Assembly: GCF_008704535.1 (NCBI RefSeq) | Contig: NZ_CP023701.1 | Coordinates: forward strand, 5,994,001-6,058,000 | Origin: Streptomyces subrutilus | GTDB lineage: Bacteria; Actinomycetota; Actinomycetes; Streptomycetales; Streptomycetaceae | Length of the DNA stretch: 64,000 bases | Direction: 5' to 3' | Shown: in pieces, positions 52,088 through 59,755 of the stretch | How positions within the stretch are numbered: the stretch's first letter is position 1 | Layout: each line of letters opens with the position of its first letter | Translations under genes and position numbers: made by a program | Notes under the pieces: generated by a model | The model's database searches: none | Told to the model about the DNA's origin: nothing | The model's input: only the letters and a program-made list of their open reading frames with translations

Positions 52088-53250
52088 TGAAGATCGGCAT
52101 CGTGTGCCCGTACTCGTGGGACGTGCCGGGCGGCGTCCAGTTCCACATCCGCGACCTGGCGGAACACCTGATCCGCAGCGGCCACGAGGTGTCGGTGCTG
52201 GCCCCGGCCGACGACGAGACCCCGCTGCCGCCCTACGTGGTCTCGGCGGGACGGGCGGTGCCGGTGCCGTACAACGGGTCGGTGGCCCGGCTGAACTTCG
52301 GGTTCCTCTCCGCGGCCCGGGTGCGCCGCTGGCTGCACGACGGCGTCTTCGACGTCATCCACATCCACGAGCCCGCCTCGCCCTCGCTGGGGCTGCTGTC
52401 CTGCTGGGCCGCGCAGGGCCCCATCGTGGCCACCTTCCACACCTCCAACCCGCGCTCGCGGGCCATGATCGCCGCGTACCCGATCCTGCAGCCGGCACTG
52501 GAGAAGATCAGCGCCCGGATCGCGGTGAGCGAGTACGCGCGCCGGACCCTGGTCGAGCACCTGGGCGGGGACGCCGTGGTGATCCCCAACGGGGTCGACG
52601 TGGACTTCTTCGCCCGGGCCGAGCCCAAGCCCGAGTGGGGCGGCCGGACCCTCGGCTTCATCGGCCGCATCGACGAACCCCGCAAGGGGCTGCCGGTGCT
52701 GATGGCCGCCTTCCCGAAGATCGTCGAAGCCTGCCCGGACGTCCGGCTGCTCGTGGCCGGCCGCGGCGACGAGGAGGAGGCCGTCGCCTCCCTCCCGGCC
52801 GACCTCCGCTCCCGGGTCGAGTTCCTCGGCATGGTCTCGGACGAGGACAAGGCCCGGCTGCTGCGCAGCGTGGACGTCTACGTCGCCCCCAACACCGGCG
52901 GCGAGAGCTTCGGCATCATCCTCGTCGAGGCCCTGTCGGCGGGCGCCGCGGTCCTGGCGTCGGACCTGGACGCCTTCGCCCAGGTCCTGGACCAGGGCGG
53001 CGCGGGCGACCTCTTCGCCAACGAGAACGCCGACGCCCTCGCGGCCGGCGCGATCGCCCTGCTGCGCGACCCGGCCCGCCGCGCCGAACTGAGCGCCCGC
53101 GGCTCCGCGCACGTGCGCCGCTTCGACTGGTCCACGGTCGGCGCGGACATCCTGGCGGTCTACGAGACGGTCACGGACGGCGCGGCGGCGGTCGCCGCCG
53201 ACGAGCGCGTCCCGCTGCGCACCCGGCTGGGCTTCTCGCGCGAGGCCTAG
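52087..53250 (+). CDS. pimA: Phosphatidyl-myo-inositol mannosyltransferase
   Basis: A 387-residue GT4 glycosyltransferase that transfers mannose from GDP-mannose to phosphatidylinositol. The N-terminus MKIGIVCPYSWDVPGGVQFH and HIHEPASPSLGLL match PimA. IPNGVDVDFFARAEPKPEW and the nucleotide-binding ESFGIILVEALSAGAAVLAS are GT4 signatures. GTG 52087 overlaps the patA stop. With pgsA and patA it forms a PIM synthesis operon. Confidence 0.91.
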   Translation: MKIGIVCPYSWDVPGGVQFHIRDLAEHLIRSGHEVSVLAPADDETPLPPYVVSAGRAVPVPYNGSVARLNFGFLSAARVRRWLHDGVFDVIHIHEPASPSLGLLSCWAAQGPIVATFHTSNPRSRAMIAAYPILQPALEKISARIAVSEYARRTLVEHLGGDAVVIPNGVDVDFFARAEPKPEWGGRTLGFIGRIDEPRKGLPVLMAAFPKIVEACPDVRLLVAGRGDEEEAVASLPADLRSRVEFLGMVSDEDKARLLRSVDVYVAPNTGGESFGIILVEALSAGAAVLASDLDAFAQVLDQGGAGDLFANENADALAAGAIALLRDPARRAELSARGSAHVRRFDWSTVGADILAVYETVTDGAAAVAADERVPLRTRLGFSREA

Positions 53251-53381
53251 GCCGTGTCGTCGCGGGCCGGGCCGGGAGGGCCCGGCCCGCCCCCGGCCGC
53301 CCGTGCCCGTGAACCGGACCGCCCGCCCGCGCGGGGCCTTCCGCACGGGCGGGACGCGCGGGGCGCGGGAGCGGGAGGGTA

Positions 53382-53936
53382 GTGTCGCGGCCCGTGATCG
53401 AAACCCTTGTCTGGATCGCCCTGGCCCTCGGTGTCGTGGGGGTCTACCTCAGCTGGACCGCCGGCCGCCTCGACCGGCTGCACTCGCGGATGGACGCCGC
53501 GCGGGCCGCGCTCGACGCGCAGCTCGTGCGCCGGGCCTCCGTGGTGCTGGAGGTGGCCACCTCCGGCGTGCTCGACCCCGCCTCCTCCCTGGTGCTCTAC
53601 GAGGCCGCGCACGCCGCCCGCCAGGCCGAGGAGGAGCACCGCGAGGTCGCCGAGAGCGAGCTCAGCCAGGCCCTGCGGGCGGTCTTCGCCGACGCCGACC
53701 AGGTGGAGGCGCTCAAGGCGGCCCCCGGCGGGGCCGAGGCCACCGAGGAGCTGGCCGCGGCCGTCCGCCGGGTTCCCATGGCGCGCCGCTTCCACAACGA
53801 CGCCGTACGGGCCGCCCGCGCCCTGCGTCGGCACCGCAAGGTCCGCTGGTTCCGACTGGCCGGGCACGCGCCCTTCCCGCTCGCCTTCGAGATGGACGAC
53901 GAGCCCCCGGCGTACCTGGCGGACCGGCCGGTCTGA
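53382..53936 (+). CDS. Conserved protein of unknown function, single N-terminal helix
   Basis: A 184-residue protein if GTG 53382 is used, or 180 from GTG 53394. One N-terminal helix (TLVWIALALGVVGVYLSWTAG) is followed by a helical domain resembling LemA-like or coiled-coil proteins (RLHSRMDAARAALDAQLVRRAS). The C-terminus RKVRWFRLAGHAPFPLAFEMDDE is conserved-looking. A GGGAGGG at 53373-53379 is too close to 53382 and too far from 53394, so the start is not settled. Confidence 0.65.
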   Translation: MSRPVIETLVWIALALGVVGVYLSWTAGRLDRLHSRMDAARAALDAQLVRRASVVLEVATSGVLDPASSLVLYEAAHAARQAEEEHREVAESELSQALRAVFADADQVEALKAAPGGAEATEELAAAVRRVPMARRFHNDAVRAARALRRHRKVRWFRLAGHAPFPLAFEMDDEPPAYLADRPV

Positions 53937-54155
53937 ACCGGGCGGGGGCCGGAGGGACGGACGGGCGGACGAGGCGGACGGGCGCACGGGCGCACGGGCC
54001 GATCCGGGTCGCGGTGGCGTGGTAAAGGGCCGCGCGGGACAAGTCGAGGGGCCACCGGCTCCACATTGGCCCTTGCTGTGGACTGGTCGGTGGGGTTTTC
54101 TCGGCCCAGTAGCAGTCGTCGTTCCCTCCGCATTCCCTTCGAGTGAGGTCACCCC

Positions 54156-55073
54156 GTGAGCACGCTTCCCACCTCCCCCCAGTCCGCTGAGTCGGCCATC
54201 GGCACCTCCCGCGTGAAGCGCGGCATGGCCGAGCAGCTCAAGGGCGGCGTGATCATGGACGTGGTCAACGCCGAGCAGGCGAAGATCGCCGAGGACGCCG
54301 GCGCCGTGGCCGTCATGGCCCTGGAGCGGGTCCCGGCCGACATCCGCAAGGACGGCGGCGTCGCCCGCATGTCCGACCCCAACATGATCGAAGAGATCAT
54401 CGAGGCCGTCTCGATCCCCGTCATGGCCAAGTCCCGCATCGGCCACTTCGTCGAGGCCCAGGTGCTCCAGTCCCTCGGCGTCGACTACATCGACGAGTCC
54501 GAGGTCCTGACCCCGGCCGACGAGGTCAACCACTCCGACAAGTGGGCCTTCACCACCCCCTTCGTCTGTGGCGCCACCAACCTGGGCGAGGCCCTGCGCC
54601 GCATCGCCGAGGGCGCGGCCATGATCCGCTCCAAGGGCGAGGCCGGCACCGGCAACGTCGTCGAGGCCGTCCGCCACCTGCGCCAGATCAAGAACGAGAT
54701 CGCCCGCCTGCGCGGCTACGACAACAACGAGCTCTTCGCCGCCGCCAAGGAGCTGCGCGCCCCGTACGACCTGGTCAAGGAGGTCGCCGAGCTCGGGAAG
54801 CTCCCGGTCGTGCTGTTCTCCGCCGGTGGCGTCGCCACCCCGGCCGACGCCGCGCTGATGCGCCAGCTCGGTGCCGAGGGCGTCTTCGTCGGCTCCGGCA
54901 TCTTCAAGTCGGGCGACCCGGCCAAGCGCGCCGCCGCCATCGTGAAGGCCACCACCTTCTTCGACGACCCGAAGATCATCGCGGACGCCTCCCGCAACCT
55001 GGGCGAGGCCATGGTCGGCATCAACTGCGACACCCTCCCCGAGTCCGAGCGCTACGCCAACCGCGGCTGGTAA
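54156..55073 (+). CDS. pdxS: Pyridoxal 5'-phosphate synthase subunit PdxS
   Basis: A 305-residue TIM-barrel enzyme making PLP from ribose 5-phosphate, glyceraldehyde 3-phosphate and ammonia. Motifs: GGVIMDVVNAEQAKIAEDAG, VMAKSRIGHFVEAQ (active lysine), GTGNVVEAVRHLRQI, and VLFSAGGVATPADAAL. GTG 54156 starts the family sequence. pdxT follows after 6 nt. Confidence 0.96.
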   Translation: MSTLPTSPQSAESAIGTSRVKRGMAEQLKGGVIMDVVNAEQAKIAEDAGAVAVMALERVPADIRKDGGVARMSDPNMIEEIIEAVSIPVMAKSRIGHFVEAQVLQSLGVDYIDESEVLTPADEVNHSDKWAFTTPFVCGATNLGEALRRIAEGAAMIRSKGEAGTGNVVEAVRHLRQIKNEIARLRGYDNNELFAAAKELRAPYDLVKEVAELGKLPVVLFSAGGVATPADAALMRQLGAEGVFVGSGIFKSGDPAKRAAAIVKATTFFDDPKIIADASRNLGEAMVGINCDTLPESERYANRGW

Positions 55074-55079
55074 CCGGTC

Positions 55080-55673
55080 ATGACCCGTACCCCCGTGATC
55101 GGTGTCCTGGCCCTCCAGGGCGACGTACGGGAGCACCTGATCGCCCTGGCCGCGGCGGACGCCGTGGCCAGGCCGGTCCGGCGTCCCGAGGAACTCGCCG
55201 ACATCGACGCCCTCGTGATCCCCGGCGGCGAGTCCACGACCATGTCGAAGCTCGCCGTGCTGTTCGGCATGCTGGAGCCGCTGCGCGAGCGCGTCCGCGC
55301 CGGCCTGCCCGTCTACGGCACCTGCGCCGGCATGATCATGCTGGCCGACAAGCTCCTCGACGGCCGCGAGGACCAGGAGACGCTCGGCGGGATCGACATG
55401 ATCGTCCGCCGCAACGCCTTCGGCCGCCAGAACGAGTCCTTCGAGGCGAAGGTCGACTTCGCGGGCATCGGGGGCGGCGCCGTCGAGGGCGTGTTCATCC
55501 GCGCCCCGTGGGTCGAGTCCGTCGGCGCGGCCGTCGAGGTCCTCGCCACGTACGACGGCCACACGGTCGCCGTGCGCCAGGGCAACGTCCTGGCCACCTC
55601 GTTCCACCCCGAGCTCACCGGCGACGACCGCGTCCACGCGTACTTCGTCGACATGGTGCGCGCGGGGCTGTGA
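55080..55673 (+). CDS. pdxT: PdxT glutaminase subunit of PLP synthase
   Basis: A 197-residue class I glutamine amidotransferase that supplies ammonia to PdxS. Catalytic Cys is in YGTCAGMIMLAD (about residue 83), His and Glu in SFHPELTGDDRVH (about 178-180). LQGDVREHL and GGESTTMSKL are PdxT motifs. It follows pdxS by 6 nt. Confidence 0.95.
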   Translation: MTRTPVIGVLALQGDVREHLIALAAADAVARPVRRPEELADIDALVIPGGESTTMSKLAVLFGMLEPLRERVRAGLPVYGTCAGMIMLADKLLDGREDQETLGGIDMIVRRNAFGRQNESFEAKVDFAGIGGGAVEGVFIRAPWVESVGAAVEVLATYDGHTVAVRQGNVLATSFHPELTGDDRVHAYFVDMVRAGL

Positions 55674-55730
55674 CCGGGTCCCGGTAGGATCCGAGGCGAA
55701 CATTGTTGGTGACGCGAAGGAGACAGGCAG

Positions 55731-56483
55731 ATGTCCGGCCACTCTAAATGGGCTACGACGAAGCACAAGAAGGCCGTGGTTGACGCCAAGCGCGGCAAGC
55801 TCTTCGCGAAGCTGATCAAGAACATCGAGGTCGCGGCCCGGATGGGCGGCGCCGACATCGACGGCAACCCGACCCTCTTCGACGCCATCCAGAAGGCCAA
55901 GAAGAGCTCGGTCCCGAACAAGAACATCGACTCCGCGGTCAAGCGCGGCGGCGGCCTGGAGGCCGGCGGCGCCGACTACGAGACGATCATGTACGAGGGC
56001 TACGGCCCGAACGGCGTCGCGGTGCTCATCGAGTGCCTCACCGACAACCGCAACCGCGCCGCGTCCGACGTGCGCGTCGCGATGACCCGCAACGGCGGCT
56101 CGATGGCCGACCCGGGCTCGGTCTCGTACCTGTTCAACCGCAAGGGCGTCGTCATCCTGCCCAAGGGCGAGCTCTCCGAGGACGACGTCCTGGAGACGGT
56201 GCTGGAGGCGGGTGCCGAGGAGGTCAACGACCTCGGCGACAGCTTCGAGATCATCAGCGAGGCCACTGACATGGTCGCGGTCCGCACCGCGCTCCAGCAG
56301 GCGGGCATCGACTACGACTCGGCCGACTCGAACTTCCTGCCGACCATGCAGGTCGAGCTGGACGAAGAGGGCGCGCGCAAGATCTTCAAGCTGATCGACG
56401 CGCTGGAGGACAGCGACGACGTGCAGAACGTCTTCGCCAACTTCGACGTCTCGGACGAGGTCATGGAGAAGGTCGACGCGTAA
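55731..56483 (+). CDS. yebC: YebC/PmpR-family regulatory protein
   Basis: A 250-residue protein of the YebC (TACO1) family, seen as DNA-binding regulators or translation activators at proline stretches. N-terminus MSGHSKWATTKHKKAVVDAK, a strongly conserved start, and LTDNRNRAASDVR, LDEEGARKIFKLIDALEDSDD follow. Upstream of ruvC, as in many bacteria. A -10-like TAGGAT precedes it at 55685-55690. Confidence 0.95.
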   Translation: MSGHSKWATTKHKKAVVDAKRGKLFAKLIKNIEVAARMGGADIDGNPTLFDAIQKAKKSSVPNKNIDSAVKRGGGLEAGGADYETIMYEGYGPNGVAVLIECLTDNRNRAASDVRVAMTRNGGSMADPGSVSYLFNRKGVVILPKGELSEDDVLETVLEAGAEEVNDLGDSFEIISEATDMVAVRTALQQAGIDYDSADSNFLPTMQVELDEEGARKIFKLIDALEDSDDVQNVFANFDVSDEVMEKVDA

Positions 56484-56622
56484 CGGCGTCCACCGCCCAC
56501 CCTTCGAACGGCGGGCCGACGGGGACACACCCCGGCGGCCCGCCGTCGCGTTGTGCGCGATGTCGGTGGGGCCCGATAGCCTGCACGAACACGGACGGGC
56601 GATCGAACGGACAGGGGGCAGG

Positions 56623-57153
56623 GTGCGGGTACTCGGTGTGGACCCCGGGCTGACGCGGTGCGGTGTCGGCGTGGTCGACGGAGTCGCCGGACGGCCCCTC
56701 ACCATGATCGCGGTCGGGGTCGTCCGCACCCCGGCCGACGCCGAACTCGGCCACCGGCTCGTCGCCATCGAACAGGGCATCGAGGAGTGGCTCGACACCC
56801 ACCGGCCCGAAGTCGTCGCCGTGGAGCGGGTGTTCAGCCAGCACAACGTCAGCACCGTGATGGGCACCGCCCAGGCGAGCGCCGTGGCCATGCTCTGCGC
56901 GGCCCGCCGCGGCATACCCGTCGCCCTGCACACCCCGAGCGAGGTCAAGGCCGCCGTCACCGGCAGCGGCCGCGCCGACAAGGCCCAGGTCGGCGCGATG
57001 GTCACCCGGCTGCTGAGGCTGGCCGAGCCGCCCAGGCCCGCCGACGCCGCCGACGCCCTCGCCCTCGCCATCTGCCACATCTGGCGCGCCCCCGCCCAGA
57101 ACCGCCTCCAGCAGGCGGTCGCCCTGCACGCCTCGAAAGGCCGTACCCGATGA
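56623..57153 (+). CDS. ruvC: Holliday junction resolvase RuvC
   Basis: A 176-residue endonuclease cleaving Holliday junctions. The catalytic acids lie in LGVDPGLTRCGVG (first Asp), VAVERVFSQHNVST (Glu) and the C-terminal DAADALALAICH pair of aspartates. GTG 56623 has AGGGGG about 8 nt upstream; the frame stays open upstream without similarity. It overlaps ruvA by four bases. Confidence 0.95.
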   Translation: MRVLGVDPGLTRCGVGVVDGVAGRPLTMIAVGVVRTPADAELGHRLVAIEQGIEEWLDTHRPEVVAVERVFSQHNVSTVMGTAQASAVAMLCAARRGIPVALHTPSEVKAAVTGSGRADKAQVGAMVTRLLRLAEPPRPADAADALALAICHIWRAPAQNRLQQAVALHASKGRTR

Positions 57154-57782
57154 TCGCCTTCGTCAGCGGCCCGGTCGCCGCGCTCGCCCCCGCCCTGGCC
57201 GTCATCGAGGTCGGGGGAGTGGGCATGGCCGTGCACTGCACGCCGAACACGATCGCCGGACTGCGCACGGGGGAGCCGGCCCGGCTGGCCACCTCCCTGG
57301 TCGTGCGGGAGGACTCCCTCACCCTGTACGGCTTCGCCGACGACGACGAGCGGCAGGTCTTCGAACTGCTGCAGACAGCGAGCGGCGTCGGCCCCCGGCT
57401 GGCCCAGGCCATGCTCGGCGTGCACAGCCCCGACGCGCTGCGGGCCGCCGTCGCCACCGGCGACGAGAAGGCGCTGACGGCGGTGCCCGGCATCGGGAAG
57501 AAGGGCGCCCAGAAGCTCCTCCTGGAACTGAAGGACAAGCTGGGGGCCCCGCTGGGCACCAGCGGCCTCGTCGGCGCCCAGCGCGCCGCCGCCACCGGCC
57601 CCGCACCCTGGACCGAGCAGCTGGCCGCCGCGCTCATCGGGCTCGGCTACGCCTCCCGCGAGGCCGAGGAGGCCGTCTCCGCGGTCACCCCGCAGGCCGA
57701 GGAGGCCATCGCCGCCGGCGGCGCGGCCCCCGTACCGCAGCTCCTGCGGGCCGCCCTGCAGACGCTGAACCGGGCCCGCTAG
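57150..57782 (+). CDS. ruvA: Holliday junction branch migration protein RuvA
   Basis: A 210-residue tetrameric DNA-binding subunit. Domain I has MIAFVSGPVAALAP and SLTLYGFADDDERQVFELL; the helix-hairpin-helix motifs are GVGPRLAQAML and VPGIGKKGAQKLLLEL. Domain III (RuvB contact) is the last about 55 residues. ATG 57150 overlaps the ruvC stop. The TAG stop is inside a very long hairpin. Confidence 0.95.
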   Translation: MIAFVSGPVAALAPALAVIEVGGVGMAVHCTPNTIAGLRTGEPARLATSLVVREDSLTLYGFADDDERQVFELLQTASGVGPRLAQAMLGVHSPDALRAAVATGDEKALTAVPGIGKKGAQKLLLELKDKLGAPLGTSGLVGAQRAAATGPAPWTEQLAAALIGLGYASREAEEAVSAVTPQAEEAIAAGGAAPVPQLLRAALQTLNRAR

Positions 57783-57822
57783 CCGCGCGCCGGCGCGCCC
57801 GGCGCGCGGCTAGCGGGCCCGG
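57770..57822 (+). terminator. 24-bp perfect hairpin spanning the ruvA stop codon
   Basis: Arms 57770-57793 and 57799-57822 pair perfectly over 24 bp with loop CGCGC. The left arm contains the last ruvA codons and the TAG (57780-57782), and the right arm repeats CTAG. It lies 69 nt before ruvB. A terminator or processing signal between ruvA and ruvB is likely. Confidence 0.8.
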
Positions 57823-57890
57823 CGGGCCTCGGCCGCCCCCACCGCGACCGACCCGCACAGACCCCGTACGCACCGAGAAGGCAGACATTC

Positions 57891-58967
57891 GTGAACTGGG
57901 ACGACGACACCGAGGCCACCGCCGAAGCCGACCGCCTCGTCGCGGCCTCGGCGGACGGCGAGGACACCGCCGTCGAAGCGGCGCTGCGCCCCAAGGACCT
58001 CGGTGAGTTCGTCGGCCAGGAGAAGGTCCGCCAGCAGCTCGACCTCGTCCTCAAGGCGGCCCGCCAGCGCGGGGCCACCGCCGACCACGTCCTGCTCTCC
58101 GGCGCGCCCGGCCTCGGCAAGACCACCCTTTCGATGATCATCGCGGCCGAGATGGGCGCCCCCATCCGGATCACCTCCGGCCCCGCCATCCAGCACGCCG
58201 GCGACCTCGCCGCGATCCTCTCCTCCCTCCAGGAGGGCGAGGTCCTCTTCCTCGACGAGATCCACCGCATGTCGCGGCCCGCCGAGGAGATGCTCTACAT
58301 GGCCATGGAGGACTTCCGCGTCGACGTGATCGTCGGCAAGGGCCCCGGCGCCACCGCGATCCCGCTGGAGCTGCCCCCCTTCACCCTGGTGGGCGCCACC
58401 ACCCGGGCCGGCCTGCTGCCCCCGCCGCTGCGCGACCGCTTCGGCTTCACCGGGCACATGGAGTTCTACGCGCCCGAGGAGCTGGAGCGCGTCCTGCACC
58501 GCTCCGCGCGGCTGCTCGACGTGGAGATCGACACGGCCGGCGCCGCCGAGATCGCCGGCCGCTCCCGCGGCACCCCGCGCATCGCCAACCGGCTGCTGCG
58601 CCGGGTCCGCGACTACGCCCAGGTCCGCGCCGACGGCGTGATCAACCGCGAGGTGGCCGGTACCGCCCTCCAGGTGTACGAGGTCGACGGGCGCGGGCTC
58701 GACCGGCTCGACCGGGCCGTGCTGGAGGCGCTGCTCAAACTGTTCGGCGGCGGCCCCGTCGGCCTGTCCACGCTGGCCGTGGCCGTGGGGGAGGAGCGGG
58801 AGACCGTCGAGGAGGTCGCCGAGCCGTTCCTGGTCCGCGAGGGCCTGCTGGCGCGGACCCCGCGGGGACGGGTGGCGACGCCCGCCGCATGGGCCCACCT
58901 GGGACTCGTACCGCCCCGGCAGGGCGGGAGCGGATCAAGCGGACAACAGGGCCTCTTCGGGGCCTGA
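57891..58967 (+). CDS. ruvB: Holliday junction ATPase RuvB
   Basis: A 358-residue AAA+ motor of branch migration. Walker A GAPGLGKTTLSMI (about 73-85), Walker B LFLDEIHRMSRPAEEMLY, sensor region GATTRAGLLPPPLRDRFG, and the C-terminal winged helix GGPVGLSTLAVAVGEE. The GTG start follows a hairpin after ruvA, so ruvB may have partly separate control. Length is normal. Confidence 0.96.
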   Translation: MNWDDDTEATAEADRLVAASADGEDTAVEAALRPKDLGEFVGQEKVRQQLDLVLKAARQRGATADHVLLSGAPGLGKTTLSMIIAAEMGAPIRITSGPAIQHAGDLAAILSSLQEGEVLFLDEIHRMSRPAEEMLYMAMEDFRVDVIVGKGPGATAIPLELPPFTLVGATTRAGLLPPPLRDRFGFTGHMEFYAPEELERVLHRSARLLDVEIDTAGAAEIAGRSRGTPRIANRLLRRVRDYAQVRADGVINREVAGTALQVYEVDGRGLDRLDRAVLEALLKLFGGGPVGLSTLAVAVGEERETVEEVAEPFLVREGLLARTPRGRVATPAAWAHLGLVPPRQGGSGSSGQQGLFGA

Positions 58968-59050
58968 CGGCGCGGACGTTCGCCCCCTCAGGAACTGCGA
59001 TGCCATGCTGGGCGTTGTTCCATCGGTGCGGACTCGCCTAGACTCCGCCG

Positions 59051-59073
59051 ATGCCGACCCTTCGGGTCGGCAT
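59051..59073 (+). terminator. Hairpin between ruvB and yajC
   Basis: Arms ATGCCGACCC (59051-59060) and GGGTCGGCAT (59064-59073) with loop TTC. It is 83 nt after ruvB and may end the ruv unit. Confidence 0.65.
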
Positions 59074-59132
59074 GCCCACCCCCGTAGAAAAGGCCGCCGT
59101 CCGCGTGCGGTCGTGCGAAGGATCTCCGTCCC

Positions 59133-59600
59133 GTGAATCTCGTGACCTTCCTCCCGTTCATCGTGCTCATCGGGGCGATGTTCCTGATGACCCGCTCCGC
59201 CAAGAAGAAGCAGCAGGCGGCCGCGCAGATGCGCAACGACATGACGCCCGGCACCGGTGTCCGCACCATCGGCGGCATGTACGCCACGGTGAAGGAGATC
59301 GGGGACGACACCGTCACCCTTGAGGTGGCCCCCGGCGTCCACGCCCTGTACGCGAAGAACTCCATCGGCGCCGTCCTGGAGGACGAGGAGTACAACCGCA
59401 TCGTCCACGGCACCGCGGACGTCACCCCGACCGACACGCCGGTCGTACCGGACGACGCGTCCTCGCTGACCGAGGCCCCCAAGGCCGACCTCACCAAGGA
59501 CGAGGGCGAGGCTCCCAAGCTCGACCTGGGCAAGAAGGACGACTCCGAGGACGACGGACCCAAGGACGGCCGGACCGACGGCGAGGCCGGCGCGAAGTAG
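59133..59600 (+). CDS. yajC: Sec translocase accessory subunit YajC
   Basis: A 155-residue protein with one N-terminal helix (LVTFLPFIVLIGAMFLMTR), then RSAKKKQQAAAQMRNDMTPGTGVRTIGGMYATV, typical of YajC. The acidic C-terminal extension (about 105-155) is longer than in E. coli YajC. GTG 59133. It precedes secD and secF, the conserved arrangement. Confidence 0.92.
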   Translation: MNLVTFLPFIVLIGAMFLMTRSAKKKQQAAAQMRNDMTPGTGVRTIGGMYATVKEIGDDTVTLEVAPGVHALYAKNSIGAVLEDEEYNRIVHGTADVTPTDTPVVPDDASSLTEAPKADLTKDEGEAPKLDLGKKDDSEDDGPKDGRTDGEAGAK

Positions 59601-59755
59601 CGCGCGGCCGGGGACCGCGGGGGCGCCTGACCGGCGGCCGTCGCGGTTCCGGTCAGTGACCCACTTCTGCGGGGGGCAGGGGTCCCCACCACACATTTCG
59701 TGGCCGTCCGCGCGCTGACCCGGCGCGGGGCGGTTGGACAGGGAGAAACGACAAG

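Noticed and set aside
53247..53268. CTAGGCCGTGTCGTCG after pimA as a fourth MITE end
   Set aside because: Only about 14 of 21 bases match the terminal repeat beyond CTAGGCCGT, which is within what a GC-rich region can give by chance.
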